From contig NZ_FOKB01000015.1 of assembly GCF_900111895.1 (NCBI RefSeq), positions 1-64,000 of the forward strand: a DNA stretch of 64,000 nt. The letters are read 5' to 3'. The position numbers and the translations under genes were made by a program. Below the pieces are notes generated by a model. The model was not told the origin of the DNA and made no database searches. It worked only from the letters and a program-made list of their open reading frames with translations. This DNA is from Pseudomonas simiae. GTDB taxonomy: Bacteria > Pseudomonadota > Gammaproteobacteria > Pseudomonadales > Pseudomonadaceae. Below are positions 1-9,149 of this stretch, piece after piece (position 1 is the stretch's first letter; each line of letters begins with the position of its first letter).

Positions 1-2352
1 GTGTTCACCATTTGGCGAGACGACACCCCGGTGCGCTACGTCCACGGCCTGGTCAGCCTGTTCCAACAGGGCGACACCGGCTTTCGCCGCACCCGCTACA
101 CCGCCGTGGTCGAACCGACCCTGAAACGTTTCGACCTGCGCTCCAACTGGCGCATCTTCCAGGGCCAGACCGTACCCGACATCATCACCAGCGTACTGAC
201 CGAGCAGAAGCTGACCGACATCCGCAGCGAGATCTGCTTCGACCACCAACCCCGCGAGTACTGCGTACAAGCCGGCGAAACCGACCTCGATTTCCTCGCC
301 CGCCTCGCCGCCGAAGAAGGCCTGCTCTACACCTTCGAACACCGCGCCGACGGCCACACCCTGGTCCTTACCGACCGCGTCGGCGGCCTGGGCACCATCG
401 GCACCCACACCGATTGCCCGGTGATCTACCAACCGATGAGTGGCGGCGACGCGTTGGAGCCGGCCCTGAACCGCTTCCACTACACCGAACAGGTGCGCAC
501 CGCCGTGCAAGTGCAGCGCGACTACACCTTCACCCACCCGCGCTACAACCAGCAGCACACCGCCACCGGCGATCAGGACCTGAACAACCAGCACAAGGAC
601 TACGAACGCTACGACTACCCTGGCCGTTACAAGCGCGACATCGCCGGCAAGCCCTTCACCAAAACGCGCCTGGCCGCCCTGCGCAACGACGCCAAGCTAG
701 CGCATCTGGAAGGCGACGACGAACGCCTGCAACCGGGATTGGCCTTCGACCTCAGCGAACATCCGCGCGAGGACTTCAACGACCGTTGGCGCACCATCGC
801 CATCAAACACGAAGGCAAGCAGCACACCAGCCTGCAGGAAGAATCGTTCGGCAGCGGTCTCGGTACGTCTTATGAAATGAAGGCCAGCGCCATCCGTTGG
901 ACCTCGGACTGGAAAGCGCCACTGCGTGACAAACCCTGCATCGACGGCCCGCAGATCGCCACGGTGGTCGGCCCTCCCGGCGAGGAGATTTATTGCGATG
1001 AATGGGGCCGGGTCAAGGTGCAGTTTCCGTGGGATCGGTCGGACAAAAACAACGATCAAAGTTCGTGCTGGATTCGTGTGTCTCAGGGCTGGGCCGGGGC
1101 GACTTGGGGCGCCATGGCCGTGCCACGGGTGAATCAGGAACTGATCATCAGCTTCCTGGATGGCGACCCAGACCAACCCATTGCCACGGGGCGGGCCTAC
1201 CGCCAAACCAATCTGCCGCCTTACGAGCTGCCCAAGCTCAACGCCGTAGCGACGACCAAAAGCCGCGAGTTCAAGGGCACACGCGCCAACGAGTTGCGCA
1301 TTGACGACACCACTGCGCAAATCAGTGCTGCATTGATGAGCGATCACGAGCATAGCGCTCTGCATCTGGGTTTTCTCACCCACCCGCGCCATTACGGTGG
1401 TGGTCAACCGAGAGGGGAGGGGTTTGAGTTGCGCACTGATGGTCACGGCGCGCTGCGCGGGGCCAAAGGTTTGCTGCTGACCGCCGAGGCGCAATTGAAG
1501 GCCGGTGCCGGTCAATTGGAACGCCAACAGGTGATCGAGGTATTACACGCCGCTCTGACATTGGCCAAACAGCTGGGGGTATCTGCCGAAAACGTCCAAG
1601 CAATTGCCCAGGATTTTCAGCCACAACAGGCCCTGACGGGGGCAGTGAATGCGCTGGGCCATGGCGCCAATGATCAGGCCAAGAGTAACGGCGATGGTGC
1701 TCAGCCCATCATCGCGTTGAGTGGGCCAGCCGGGATCGCCGTCGCGTCGGCCCGCAGTATCGTCCTGGGCGCAGGCGAACACATCGACAGCGTGGCGCAA
1801 CAGAACCAGCAATTTACCGCCGGTAAAAAAGTGGTGATCAATGCGGGCGACGAACTTGGCCTGTTCGCCCAGGGCGGCGACATGCGCCATATCGCCCACA
1901 ACGGCCAACTGCTATTGCAGGCCCAGCACAACAGCATTCAGGTGCAGGCGGACCAAAGCGTGGAAATCAGCGCCAGCCAGCAACATGTGCTGGTGGCGGC
2001 TGACAAGCACATCACCCTGTTGTGCGGCGGGGCCTATATCAAGATGCAGGGCGGCAATATCGAACTGGGGATGCCCGGCAACTTTACGGTGAAGGCTGCG
2101 AACAAGTACTTCATTGACCCAAGCGATGCCGCAGCGGAACTCAATAGCTGGCCCAGCACCGCGTTCAACGAACGCTTTCAAACCTTCTTCACCGACGGCA
2201 ACCCCATCCGCAACCGCGCCTATGCATTGCTTCGCAAGGATGGCGCACGTTTTGAAGGCCGCACCGATGCGCAAGGCTTCGTCACCCTGCAACAGGGCAT
2301 GACGCTGGAAGGGCTTGTATTGGAATGGCTGGATAACGGAGAACCCGTATGA
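1..2352 (+). CDS. vgrG: T6SS spike protein VgrG (5' end cut off)
   Basis: VgrG trimerises into the tip of the type VI secretion needle and carries effectors into target cells. The reading frame is open from base 1 and the first residue seen is already inside the gp27-like domain, so roughly the first 70 codons lie outside the window. The gp27-like region runs to about residue 300. The gp5 OB fold follows at about 320-400 (CDEWGRVKVQFPWDR, then WAGATWGAMAVPRVNQE). A DUF2345-type beta-needle occupies about 470-680. The last 40 residues (RKDGARFEGRTDAQG, then a Leu-rich end) look like the transthyretin-like tail that often docks a cognate effector. The stop overlaps the effector start as ATGA, so the two are translationally coupled. 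Confidence 0.95.
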   Translation: MFTIWRDDTPVRYVHGLVSLFQQGDTGFRRTRYTAVVEPTLKRFDLRSNWRIFQGQTVPDIITSVLTEQKLTDIRSEICFDHQPREYCVQAGETDLDFLARLAAEEGLLYTFEHRADGHTLVLTDRVGGLGTIGTHTDCPVIYQPMSGGDALEPALNRFHYTEQVRTAVQVQRDYTFTHPRYNQQHTATGDQDLNNQHKDYERYDYPGRYKRDIAGKPFTKTRLAALRNDAKLAHLEGDDERLQPGLAFDLSEHPREDFNDRWRTIAIKHEGKQHTSLQEESFGSGLGTSYEMKASAIRWTSDWKAPLRDKPCIDGPQIATVVGPPGEEIYCDEWGRVKVQFPWDRSDKNNDQSSCWIRVSQGWAGATWGAMAVPRVNQELIISFLDGDPDQPIATGRAYRQTNLPPYELPKLNAVATTKSREFKGTRANELRIDDTTAQISAALMSDHEHSALHLGFLTHPRHYGGGQPRGEGFELRTDGHGALRGAKGLLLTAEAQLKAGAGQLERQQVIEVLHAALTLAKQLGVSAENVQAIAQDFQPQQALTGAVNALGHGANDQAKSNGDGAQPIIALSGPAGIAVASARSIVLGAGEHIDSVAQQNQQFTAGKKVVINAGDELGLFAQGGDMRHIAHNGQLLLQAQHNSIQVQADQSVEISASQQHVLVAADKHITLLCGGAYIKMQGGNIELGMPGNFTVKAANKYFIDPSDAAAELNSWPSTAFNERFQTFFTDGNPIRNRAYALLRKDGARFEGRTDAQGFVTLQQGMTLEGLVLEWLDNGEPV

Positions 2353-4154
2353 CCGATAACCCCTCGGCGCCTCGTGTTGCGCCCATGACCTATAACGCTC
2401 GGGGTAATCCCGTGCATACCTGGACTATGACGCCCAGCAGCATTACCGACCCAGTGCACTGCATTTTGCCGCCGGATGGGATATTGCCGGTGATATTCGT
2501 GCCGGGGATCATGGGGTCGAATTTGAAGAGTAAGCCTGAGGAGCAGGAAGGCGAGGAGCCGGGGGAGGAGGGCGTACCTGTCTGGCGGCTGGATGCGGGC
2601 TTCATGGGCAAAAATATGTGGCTGGCCCTGAACTGGATCAACAAAAAAGCCGGTATACGACAAAAACTCCTGCACCCGGCCAGGGTGGAAGTCGACAACA
2701 AGGGCGCGGTGCCTGAACGCGCTGCCGGTACGGTCCTGGCACCGCCTGGGTTAGGCCGCAAAAAGACCCTTCAGGCCCTGAAAACACGCTATGAAGAACG
2801 TGGTTGGGGTGAGGTCAGTGAGACCAGCTATCACGCATTTCTGCTCTGGTTGGAGGAGGCGCTCAATAGCCAATTCCTGCCGCACCAATGGCCACAATTC
2901 GATATCCAGCCAGAGCACCTGCATACCGTTGCCGTCGAGCCGGGGCCGACTCACATCACCCGGTTAAAACCCGAAATGCCCATCGGTATGCCAGGGCTGG
3001 GTGCCAACCTGGCCAGCCAGTTGCCGTCGATTCTTTCGGATGAGTTGGTGGCGCGCGCCGGCTATCGAATGCCGGTGCATGCCTGTGGTTATAACTGGTT
3101 GGATTCCAACAAAGTCGCAGCGCAACGTTTGGCCGATCGCATCGACGAACTGATGCACCAATACGGTCGCAACTGTCAGCAGGTGATACTCGTCACTCAT
3201 TCCATGGGCGGATTGGTGGCGCGTCGATGTGCGCAGTTGCCCGGTATGGCCGCCAAAATTGCCGGTGTTGTACATGGGGTGATGCCCGCCACTGGGGCAC
3301 CGGTTGCTTATCGCCGTTGCAAGGTCGGCATGAGCGACGAAGATCCCATTGCCGGTGCAGTGATTGGCCCGACAGGCCAGGAAGTGACCGCCGTTTTCGC
3401 GCAAGCTCCCGGTGCCCTGCAATTGCTGCCCACCCAAAATTACGCTCCAGGTTGGCTGCGGCTGATTGACCACCAAGGCGTTTCGGCGATGCCGCGCCAA
3501 CCCGTAAAGGATCCTTACGAAGAGATCTATTTATGCCGCGACCGTTGGTGGGGATTACTGCGTGAAGAATGGTTGGCGCCCAAGGATGGTGATGCGATTA
3601 CTTGGGAAACCTATGCAGGCAACATAAACAGGGCACAAGCCTTTCATCGACGTATCAGCGGCTTCTACCACCCTCAAACTTATGTCTACTACGGCAACGA
3701 TGACAAACATCGCAGCTTTGAATCCATCACTTGGCAAATGCAGCGTGGATCTCGCCTCAATGGTCCTCATGCCTCACGCCCCGATGCTTTCACCGTATCC
3801 AGCCTGCAGATGCATGAGGTGCGCGATGACGGGCGCAGCCCTGTGTATGTGGGCGGTCAAGCCGAACCCGTGCCGCCGCTGCGTGGCGATCCCGATGCGC
3901 CGATCAAAACCGTACAGACCAGTTACTGGGAATTGCATTGCCAAATGCAGGACGGCTCCGGCGACGGCACCGTCCCAGTAAGCTCGGGCAGCGCGCCGGT
4001 CAAACATGCGCGTAATGGTGAAGTTCGCCAGCAAATCAAGGCCCCCGGCTTCGATCATGAGGCCTCATATGCCAGCCCGGTAGCGCAGCATTTCACCCTC
4101 TATTCCCTTATCAAAATAACGGCGAAAGCCAAGAGGCCCCTATGCGTCAGCTGA
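2349..4154 (+). CDS. Tle4-type T6SS phospholipase effector (PGAP1-like alpha/beta hydrolase)
   Basis: A 601-aa alpha/beta hydrolase. It has the PGAP1/lipase entry motif VIFVPGIMGSNLKS near residue 50 and a nucleophile elbow VTHSMGG with Ser285. The elbow reads T-H-S-M-G, with Thr in place of the first Gly of GxSxG. A candidate catalytic Asp lies in GDGTVPVSS and the His in GFDHEASY near the C-terminus. There is no signal peptide, as expected for a cargo delivered by VgrG. The vgrG-lipase-lipoprotein order matches the Tle4/Tli4 arrangement of P. aeruginosa (PA1511-PA1510-PA1509), in which Tle4 acts in the periplasm of target cells. Assignment to Tle4 rests on that gene order, length and fold. 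Substrate specificity is not visible here. Confidence 0.85.
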   Translation: MTDNPSAPRVAPMTYNARGNPVHTWTMTPSSITDPVHCILPPDGILPVIFVPGIMGSNLKSKPEEQEGEEPGEEGVPVWRLDAGFMGKNMWLALNWINKKAGIRQKLLHPARVEVDNKGAVPERAAGTVLAPPGLGRKKTLQALKTRYEERGWGEVSETSYHAFLLWLEEALNSQFLPHQWPQFDIQPEHLHTVAVEPGPTHITRLKPEMPIGMPGLGANLASQLPSILSDELVARAGYRMPVHACGYNWLDSNKVAAQRLADRIDELMHQYGRNCQQVILVTHSMGGLVARRCAQLPGMAAKIAGVVHGVMPATGAPVAYRRCKVGMSDEDPIAGAVIGPTGQEVTAVFAQAPGALQLLPTQNYAPGWLRLIDHQGVSAMPRQPVKDPYEEIYLCRDRWWGLLREEWLAPKDGDAITWETYAGNINRAQAFHRRISGFYHPQTYVYYGNDDKHRSFESITWQMQRGSRLNGPHASRPDAFTVSSLQMHEVRDDGRSPVYVGGQAEPVPPLRGDPDAPIKTVQTSYWELHCQMQDGSGDGTVPVSSGSAPVKHARNGEVRQQIKAPGFDHEASYASPVAQHFTLYSLIKITAKAKRPLCVS

Positions 4155-5386
4155 TTCTTTTTTTTACATGTCTGGTGCTGGGTTCTCTCACTGGCTGTGT
4201 CTCGTTCAAACAACCTAGCGAACAGGAGAAAAAAACTGTGCACGAATTGACAAGCAACATGCGCACCTGGGCGCTGGGCCGTGGGCTGATCGACCTGCCC
4301 GCCAACTGGTCGGGTGGCGGAGATGTGAAGCTTTATTACGGGCTGGGTGCCGATCATTCATCCGTTGAAGTGCGTGTATTGGGGGAGGGCGTGACGCAAG
4401 AGCGGTTTGATGCTGCGCTGGAGGAAAGGGCGCGTCGAATCGCGGCAATCAAAAACGATGAAATGAATGATATACCGATGCTGGTTTCAGCTTGGAGGGA
4501 GACACCGCAAAGGGCAACGTTTCAGTATTTCGAGAGCACTGAACTCCCGGATTGGTTCGTTCATGAGTTTCATCTGCTGATTGATGATGTCTATGTTTTG
4601 CTTCGTGCGGATTCACATAATGGGAATACTCAGCCCGTCGAAAACCGCTTGCTAAAGCTCTCCAAAGAAATCTTCAAGGTTACTGCACCGCAGAACGCAG
4701 GTGCGGGCTTCGCCTTGGGCCCCATCGTGATCAGAAGCCATCATGATCAGGAAATCGCCAGCTTCAACTTTCGTCCCCCAGCATCGGACGTAGCGCTGAA
4801 CGTCTACATCAACGCGTTATCAGCGGATGATGAAGAGCGTTTGCATCTTCGTACCAAAAAAGACACGCACATATTTCTCGCTGGCGATTATGAAAATTTG
4901 CGGGCAGGAAAAATCACCCTGGCCGACATGCAAGCCGAAGAATCCCTGATCGGCTTCAGTGACGATACTCACCGTCAAATACTCTTCGTGAGCGAGAACT
5001 ATCGCGACAATCCCTCACTGAGTCGTCCGGCAATGAGTTTTCGGTTGTCGGCAGGCGGAAAAAAACGCTCCGCCATTGATCCGAATAAACCCAAAGACCT
5101 CGTTCGCTGGACCCTCCCCAACTTCGCCAACAAAGGCTACGAACTACCGCTCTGGCAACGCCCGGACCGCCCTCCGCGAGCAGAACCCGTCAACCCCTCG
5201 CTCACCGACTACGAAGCCATGGCTGTGTGGGACGCGATCCTAAAGTCCGTGCGCATCCGCTACGGCGCGGTCGCGCCCAAGCCTGATCCCTGGTTCAACC
5301 CCCGCAGGCCTACCCCTGAAGAAGCGGCCGAAAATAAACGAATTCTTGATGAGTTCATCGCCAGTTTTGCGGAGCGCAAGCCATGA
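4142..5386 (+). CDS. Tli4-type lipoprotein immunity protein
   Basis: A 414-aa protein with a lipoprotein signal peptide ending in the lipobox LTGC (Cys19), so it should be anchored in the periplasm, where the neighbouring lipase acts. The start overlaps the end of the effector gene by 13 bases in another frame, which ties its translation to the toxin. That is typical of effector/immunity pairs. The body is charged and hydrophilic with no catalytic motif I recognise. It is noticeably richer in A/T than tssM or vgrG, as often seen for exchangeable immunity genes. Its stop overlaps the ATG of a 31-codon ORF. The immunity role is inferred from position and lipoprotein character. Confidence 0.8.
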   Translation: MRQLILFFTCLVLGSLTGCVSFKQPSEQEKKTVHELTSNMRTWALGRGLIDLPANWSGGGDVKLYYGLGADHSSVEVRVLGEGVTQERFDAALEERARRIAAIKNDEMNDIPMLVSAWRETPQRATFQYFESTELPDWFVHEFHLLIDDVYVLLRADSHNGNTQPVENRLLKLSKEIFKVTAPQNAGAGFALGPIVIRSHHDQEIASFNFRPPASDVALNVYINALSADDEERLHLRTKKDTHIFLAGDYENLRAGKITLADMQAEESLIGFSDDTHRQILFVSENYRDNPSLSRPAMSFRLSAGGKKRSAIDPNKPKDLVRWTLPNFANKGYELPLWQRPDRPPRAEPVNPSLTDYEAMAVWDAILKSVRIRYGAVAPKPDPWFNPRRPTPEEAAENKRILDEFIASFAERKP

Positions 5387-5478
5387 CCATGGAAAGGGTG
5401 TTAGCGAGAGCAAAGGGGGTCATGTTCATCCTGTCGGTGGGCAACGAACTCTACAAATACGCTAGGAGCGATTCATGA
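5383..5478 (+). CDS. 31-aa coupled small ORF of unknown function
   Basis: A 31-codon ORF (MTMERVLARAKG..., ending KYARSDS) fills the space between the immunity gene and tssM. It overlaps both through ATGA: its ATG overlaps the immunity stop, and its own TGA overlaps the tssM ATG at 5475. GGAG at 5371-5374 is well placed for its start and GGAG at 5464-5467 for tssM. The peptide has a short hydrophobic stretch (VMFILSV) between basic flanks. It could be a real small protein, a leader that couples tssM translation to the effector module, or the remnant of a gene lost when the module was inserted. Confidence 0.4.
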   Translation: MTMERVLARAKGVMFILSVGNELYKYARSDS

Positions 5479-8400
5479 AAACGGTCTGGGGTTACCTCAA
5501 AGGCTGGGGCCTGCCGGCACTGCGCCAATTCAACCAGGCGGTGCCCGTATTGGTGCTGCTGGGCGTAGTGTTTTTATTGATCGCCATCTGGTGGCTGGGC
5601 CCGCAATGGACTTGGCGTGAACATCAGCCGCTGAGTGAGTTGGCGATGCGCGTCTCGGCCAGTGTCGTGGTGCTGGTGGTGCCGCTGCTGATCTGGGCAT
5701 GGCGGGTGCGTAATCGTTACCACCGGCTGCAGCTTGAACGCCAACATGAGGCGGCGGTGCAAGCCGACCCGTGCCTGCCCTATATCGAGGCACAGGAGCG
5801 AGCGCTGGACCGCAGCCTGGGCAACTTGCTGAACAACATGGAGCGCCGCCGTTCGCTCTATCAACTGCCGTGGTATCTGGTGCTGGGTGAGGAAAATGCC
5901 GGCAAGACCAGCCTGATCACGCGCTCCAACCAGAGCTTTGCCTTGTCCCATGTGACCAAGGCCGGGGTCAGGGCGCACCAGGAAGAGCAACTGGCCTATC
6001 CGGTGGATTGGTGGATCGGTGACGAGGCGGTGTTGATCGATCCGCCGGGTGAGTTCCTCAGTCACCCGGACTCACCCGCTGAAGCGATCGAGCAGCAGGG
6101 CAAGGTTAAACCGGTGTTACCCAAAGGCGCCCATGCGCGCCTTTGGTCGCACCTGCTCGATTGGCTGGCGCGCAACCGCAGCCGTCGTGCATTGAACGGC
6201 GTGGTGCTGGTGATCGATGTGCAGGCCTTATTGGCGCAACGTCCCGAACAACGCAAGGCCCACGCCAACCTGCTGCGTACCCGGCTGTTTGAGCTGACGC
6301 GGCAACTGGGCACGCGCTTGCCGGTGTACGTGACGCTGAGCAAGTTCGACCTGCTGGAAGGCTTCGAAGAGTTCTTCGCCCGGTTGTCGCGCAGTGGGCG
6401 CGAAGACCTGCTGGGCTTCACCTTCAGCCTGGACGCGGTGGATGATTTCGATGCCTGGCTGGCGGAGCTGACGCGCCAATACCAAACCTTTGTCGCCTGC
6501 CTGAGCGAACAGATTTTCGACGGCGTCAGGACGTCATCGGGGCTCACCGAACGCGATCGTTTACAGGCGCTGGTGCATCAGATGGCGGGCCTACGCCCGG
6601 CACTGTTTGGCTTCCTGGGCGAAATGCTCGGCAGTGACCGTTTCACCACCCCGGCGCTGGTGCGCGGGCTGTATTTCTCTTCGGTCTTGCAGCAAGGCAC
6701 CCTGAGCAATGCCTTCGTCAAAGAAGCGGGGCAAGCCTATCAACTGCCGCCACCGCCTCCCGAGGTCAAACCGGCCGGTGGCACGGCGATCTACTTTGCC
6801 CAGCAACTGTTCCAGCGGGTGATCTACCCCGAAGCGGGCCTGGCGGGCGATAACATCAAGGTGGCCCGCAACAAGCGGCGGCTGCTAATCGCCGGGTTCA
6901 GTGTCGCGTCCTTGGGCGTTCTGGTGGTCATCGGAACCTGGCAGTTTTACTTCAACATCAACCGCGACAAGGCTGCCAACGTCTTGGCCAAGAGCCAGGA
7001 ATTCAGTGGTCGAGACATCGACGCCAAGATGGATACCACCGGCCGTAACCTGCTGGTGCCGCTGGACCAGATCCGTGATGCGGTGCTGGTCTACGGCGAC
7101 TACCGCGAGGCTTGGCCGTTGCTGTCGGATATGGGGCTGTATCAGGGGAGGGCGATTGGCCCCACCGTGGATGAGGCGTACCTGAATCTATTGTCCAAAC
7201 GCTTCCTCCCGGCGATTGCCAGCGGTGTGTTGGATGCAATCAATACCGCGCCCGCGGGCAGCAATCAACAACTGGCGGCCTTGCGCGTCTATCGCATGCT
7301 CGAAGAGCGCCAAAATCGCCGCCCGGCCATCGTCGAAGAATGGGTCGCCAAGCAATGGCAGCGTGCCTATCCAGGCCAGGGCCAGCTGCAGGCCGATCTG
7401 ATGGGGCACCTGGGCTACGCGCTGAAATACGCCGACGCCGACCTGCCGCACTACCGAGAGCGCATCACCCAGGTGCAACAGCAATTGCGCCAGTTGCCCA
7501 TGGCCGAACGGGTCTACATGAGCCTGAAACAGGATGCTCTGGAGCGCCTGCATCGCCCGCTGGACCTGCGCAACGAGGTCGGCCCGGCGTTCGATATCGT
7601 CTACCGCCCGCTCAACACCGATCAAGAGGGCAGCGGCCTGCAGTTGCCGCCGCTACTCACCGCCAAGGGTTTCAAGGACTACTTCGAGCCCGGCACCGAG
7701 GGCATTATCGAACTGGCCATGATCGACCAGTGGGTGCTCGGCGAACGGCAACGCCTGGACTACTCCGACGAAGACCGCAAAGTGCTGACCCAACGGATTC
7801 GCGCCCTGTACAGCGCCGACTACGTTGACAGCTGGCGACGTGCACTGAATCAGTTTGCGGTCACCGACTTCGACGACCTCAGCCATGGCGTGGCGGTGCT
7901 GGAACAAGTCACCGGCCCGGCCGCCCCCCTGCGGCGCTTGCTGGAAACCCTGCGCGATAACAGCGTGATCTACCCGTCGGTGCCGTTGGCCGAAGGGCAA
8001 GTGCCGCTCACGCTGGACAAGGTATCGGATGGTCAACAACAAGCAGCAGGGATTCGCCGCGCGTTCTCCAGCCTGGCGGAACTGACCACTGCGCGAGGCG
8101 AGCAGCCATCCTATTACGAAGAAACCCTGCGTTCGGTCAGCGCCGTCTACGACTACGCCAAAGCCGTGCACGACAATCCCGATCCCGGCAAGGCGGCGCT
8201 GAAAACTGTACTCAATCGCTTCTCCCTGGGCGGTGCCGATCCCATCGCTAACCTGCAGCGTGTCGCCGTGGGCCTGCCCGAGCCACTGAACCAACAGGTC
8301 AAAAAACTCGCCGACCAGACCTCACAGGTACTGGTGATTGCCGCCTTGCGCGAGCTGGAAAAACGCTGGGACAGTGAAATCTACAGCTTCTACCGCGACC

Positions 8401-9086
8401 GCCTGGCAGGCCGTTATCCGTTCAAGGCCAGCGGCGAGGACGCCTCGCTGGAAGACTTCGAAGCCTTCTTTGGCCCGCAAGGGCGCCTGCAGCAGTTCCA
8501 CGATCAATACCTGAACGTGTTCCTCAAAGACAACCTCGACGCCCTGTACTCCGACAGCCTCGGCGGCTACCTGGTGCGCAGCGACGTACTGGAACAGCTC
8601 AAGAAGGTCGAGCGTATCCGTGACACCTTCTTCAACCATCGCGGCCACCTGGCAGTACAACTCACCATCGAACCCCTGGCCCTCAGTGCCACCCGCCTGA
8701 GCAGCATGCTCAGCGTCGACGGCCAACTGATCCCCTACCAGCACGGCGCGCCGCAACGCACCGGATTGGTATGGCCCAACAGCCTGGGCAACACCAATGG
8801 CAGTCAACTGACGCTGGTGCACAGCACCGGAAATACCGCCAGCCTGAGCTATCGCGGGCCGTGGTCGTTGTTTCGGCTGCTCAGTCGCGGGCACCTCAAT
8901 GGCCGCACCGACACCAGCGTGGACCTGACCTTTGCCGTTGCTGATGGGCTCATGCGTTATCGCATCGGCGCGGAGAAGGCCAACAACCCGATCACCCAGC
9001 GCAGCTTTGAAGGGTTTGTGCTGCCGAGGACGTTGCTGGAAGAGCGGCGGAGCAAAAAGACCTCCTTCGACGTTACGCAACGCTGA
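5475..9086 (+). CDS. tssM: T6SS membrane-complex protein TssM (IcmF)
   Basis: 1203 aa, the usual TssM length. TssM forms the envelope-spanning channel of the T6SS with TssL and TssJ. Two transmembrane helices lie at about 24-42 and 60-77. They are followed by a cytoplasmic GTPase-like domain with a Walker A motif GEENAGKTS at 138-146 and DPPGEFL near 195. A third transmembrane helix lies at about 465-487 and a long periplasmic IcmF/DUF1215-type region fills the rest. Translation is coupled to the small upstream ORF. The other core T6SS genes are absent, so they must lie upstream of the window. The gene after it starts 63 bases downstream. Confidence 0.95.
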   Translation: MKTVWGYLKGWGLPALRQFNQAVPVLVLLGVVFLLIAIWWLGPQWTWREHQPLSELAMRVSASVVVLVVPLLIWAWRVRNRYHRLQLERQHEAAVQADPCLPYIEAQERALDRSLGNLLNNMERRRSLYQLPWYLVLGEENAGKTSLITRSNQSFALSHVTKAGVRAHQEEQLAYPVDWWIGDEAVLIDPPGEFLSHPDSPAEAIEQQGKVKPVLPKGAHARLWSHLLDWLARNRSRRALNGVVLVIDVQALLAQRPEQRKAHANLLRTRLFELTRQLGTRLPVYVTLSKFDLLEGFEEFFARLSRSGREDLLGFTFSLDAVDDFDAWLAELTRQYQTFVACLSEQIFDGVRTSSGLTERDRLQALVHQMAGLRPALFGFLGEMLGSDRFTTPALVRGLYFSSVLQQGTLSNAFVKEAGQAYQLPPPPPEVKPAGGTAIYFAQQLFQRVIYPEAGLAGDNIKVARNKRRLLIAGFSVASLGVLVVIGTWQFYFNINRDKAANVLAKSQEFSGRDIDAKMDTTGRNLLVPLDQIRDAVLVYGDYREAWPLLSDMGLYQGRAIGPTVDEAYLNLLSKRFLPAIASGVLDAINTAPAGSNQQLAALRVYRMLEERQNRRPAIVEEWVAKQWQRAYPGQGQLQADLMGHLGYALKYADADLPHYRERITQVQQQLRQLPMAERVYMSLKQDALERLHRPLDLRNEVGPAFDIVYRPLNTDQEGSGLQLPPLLTAKGFKDYFEPGTEGIIELAMIDQWVLGERQRLDYSDEDRKVLTQRIRALYSADYVDSWRRALNQFAVTDFDDLSHGVAVLEQVTGPAAPLRRLLETLRDNSVIYPSVPLAEGQVPLTLDKVSDGQQQAAGIRRAFSSLAELTTARGEQPSYYEETLRSVSAVYDYAKAVHDNPDPGKAALKTVLNRFSLGGADPIANLQRVAVGLPEPLNQQVKKLADQTSQVLVIAALRELEKRWDSEIYSFYRDRLAGRYPFKASGEDASLEDFEAFFGPQGRLQQFHDQYLNVFLKDNLDALYSDSLGGYLVRSDVLEQLKKVERIRDTFFNHRGHLAVQLTIEPLALSATRLSSMLSVDGQLIPYQHGAPQRTGLVWPNSLGNTNGSQLTLVHSTGNTASLSYRGPWSLFRLLSRGHLNGRTDTSVDLTFAVADGLMRYRIGAEKANNPITQRSFEGFVLPRTLLEERRSKKTSFDVTQR

Positions 9087-9149
9087 GCGGTACCGCGAAA
9101 AACAGCCAGTATTGAGATGAATTTACAGCGAGAGAAATAGGACTTTTAC

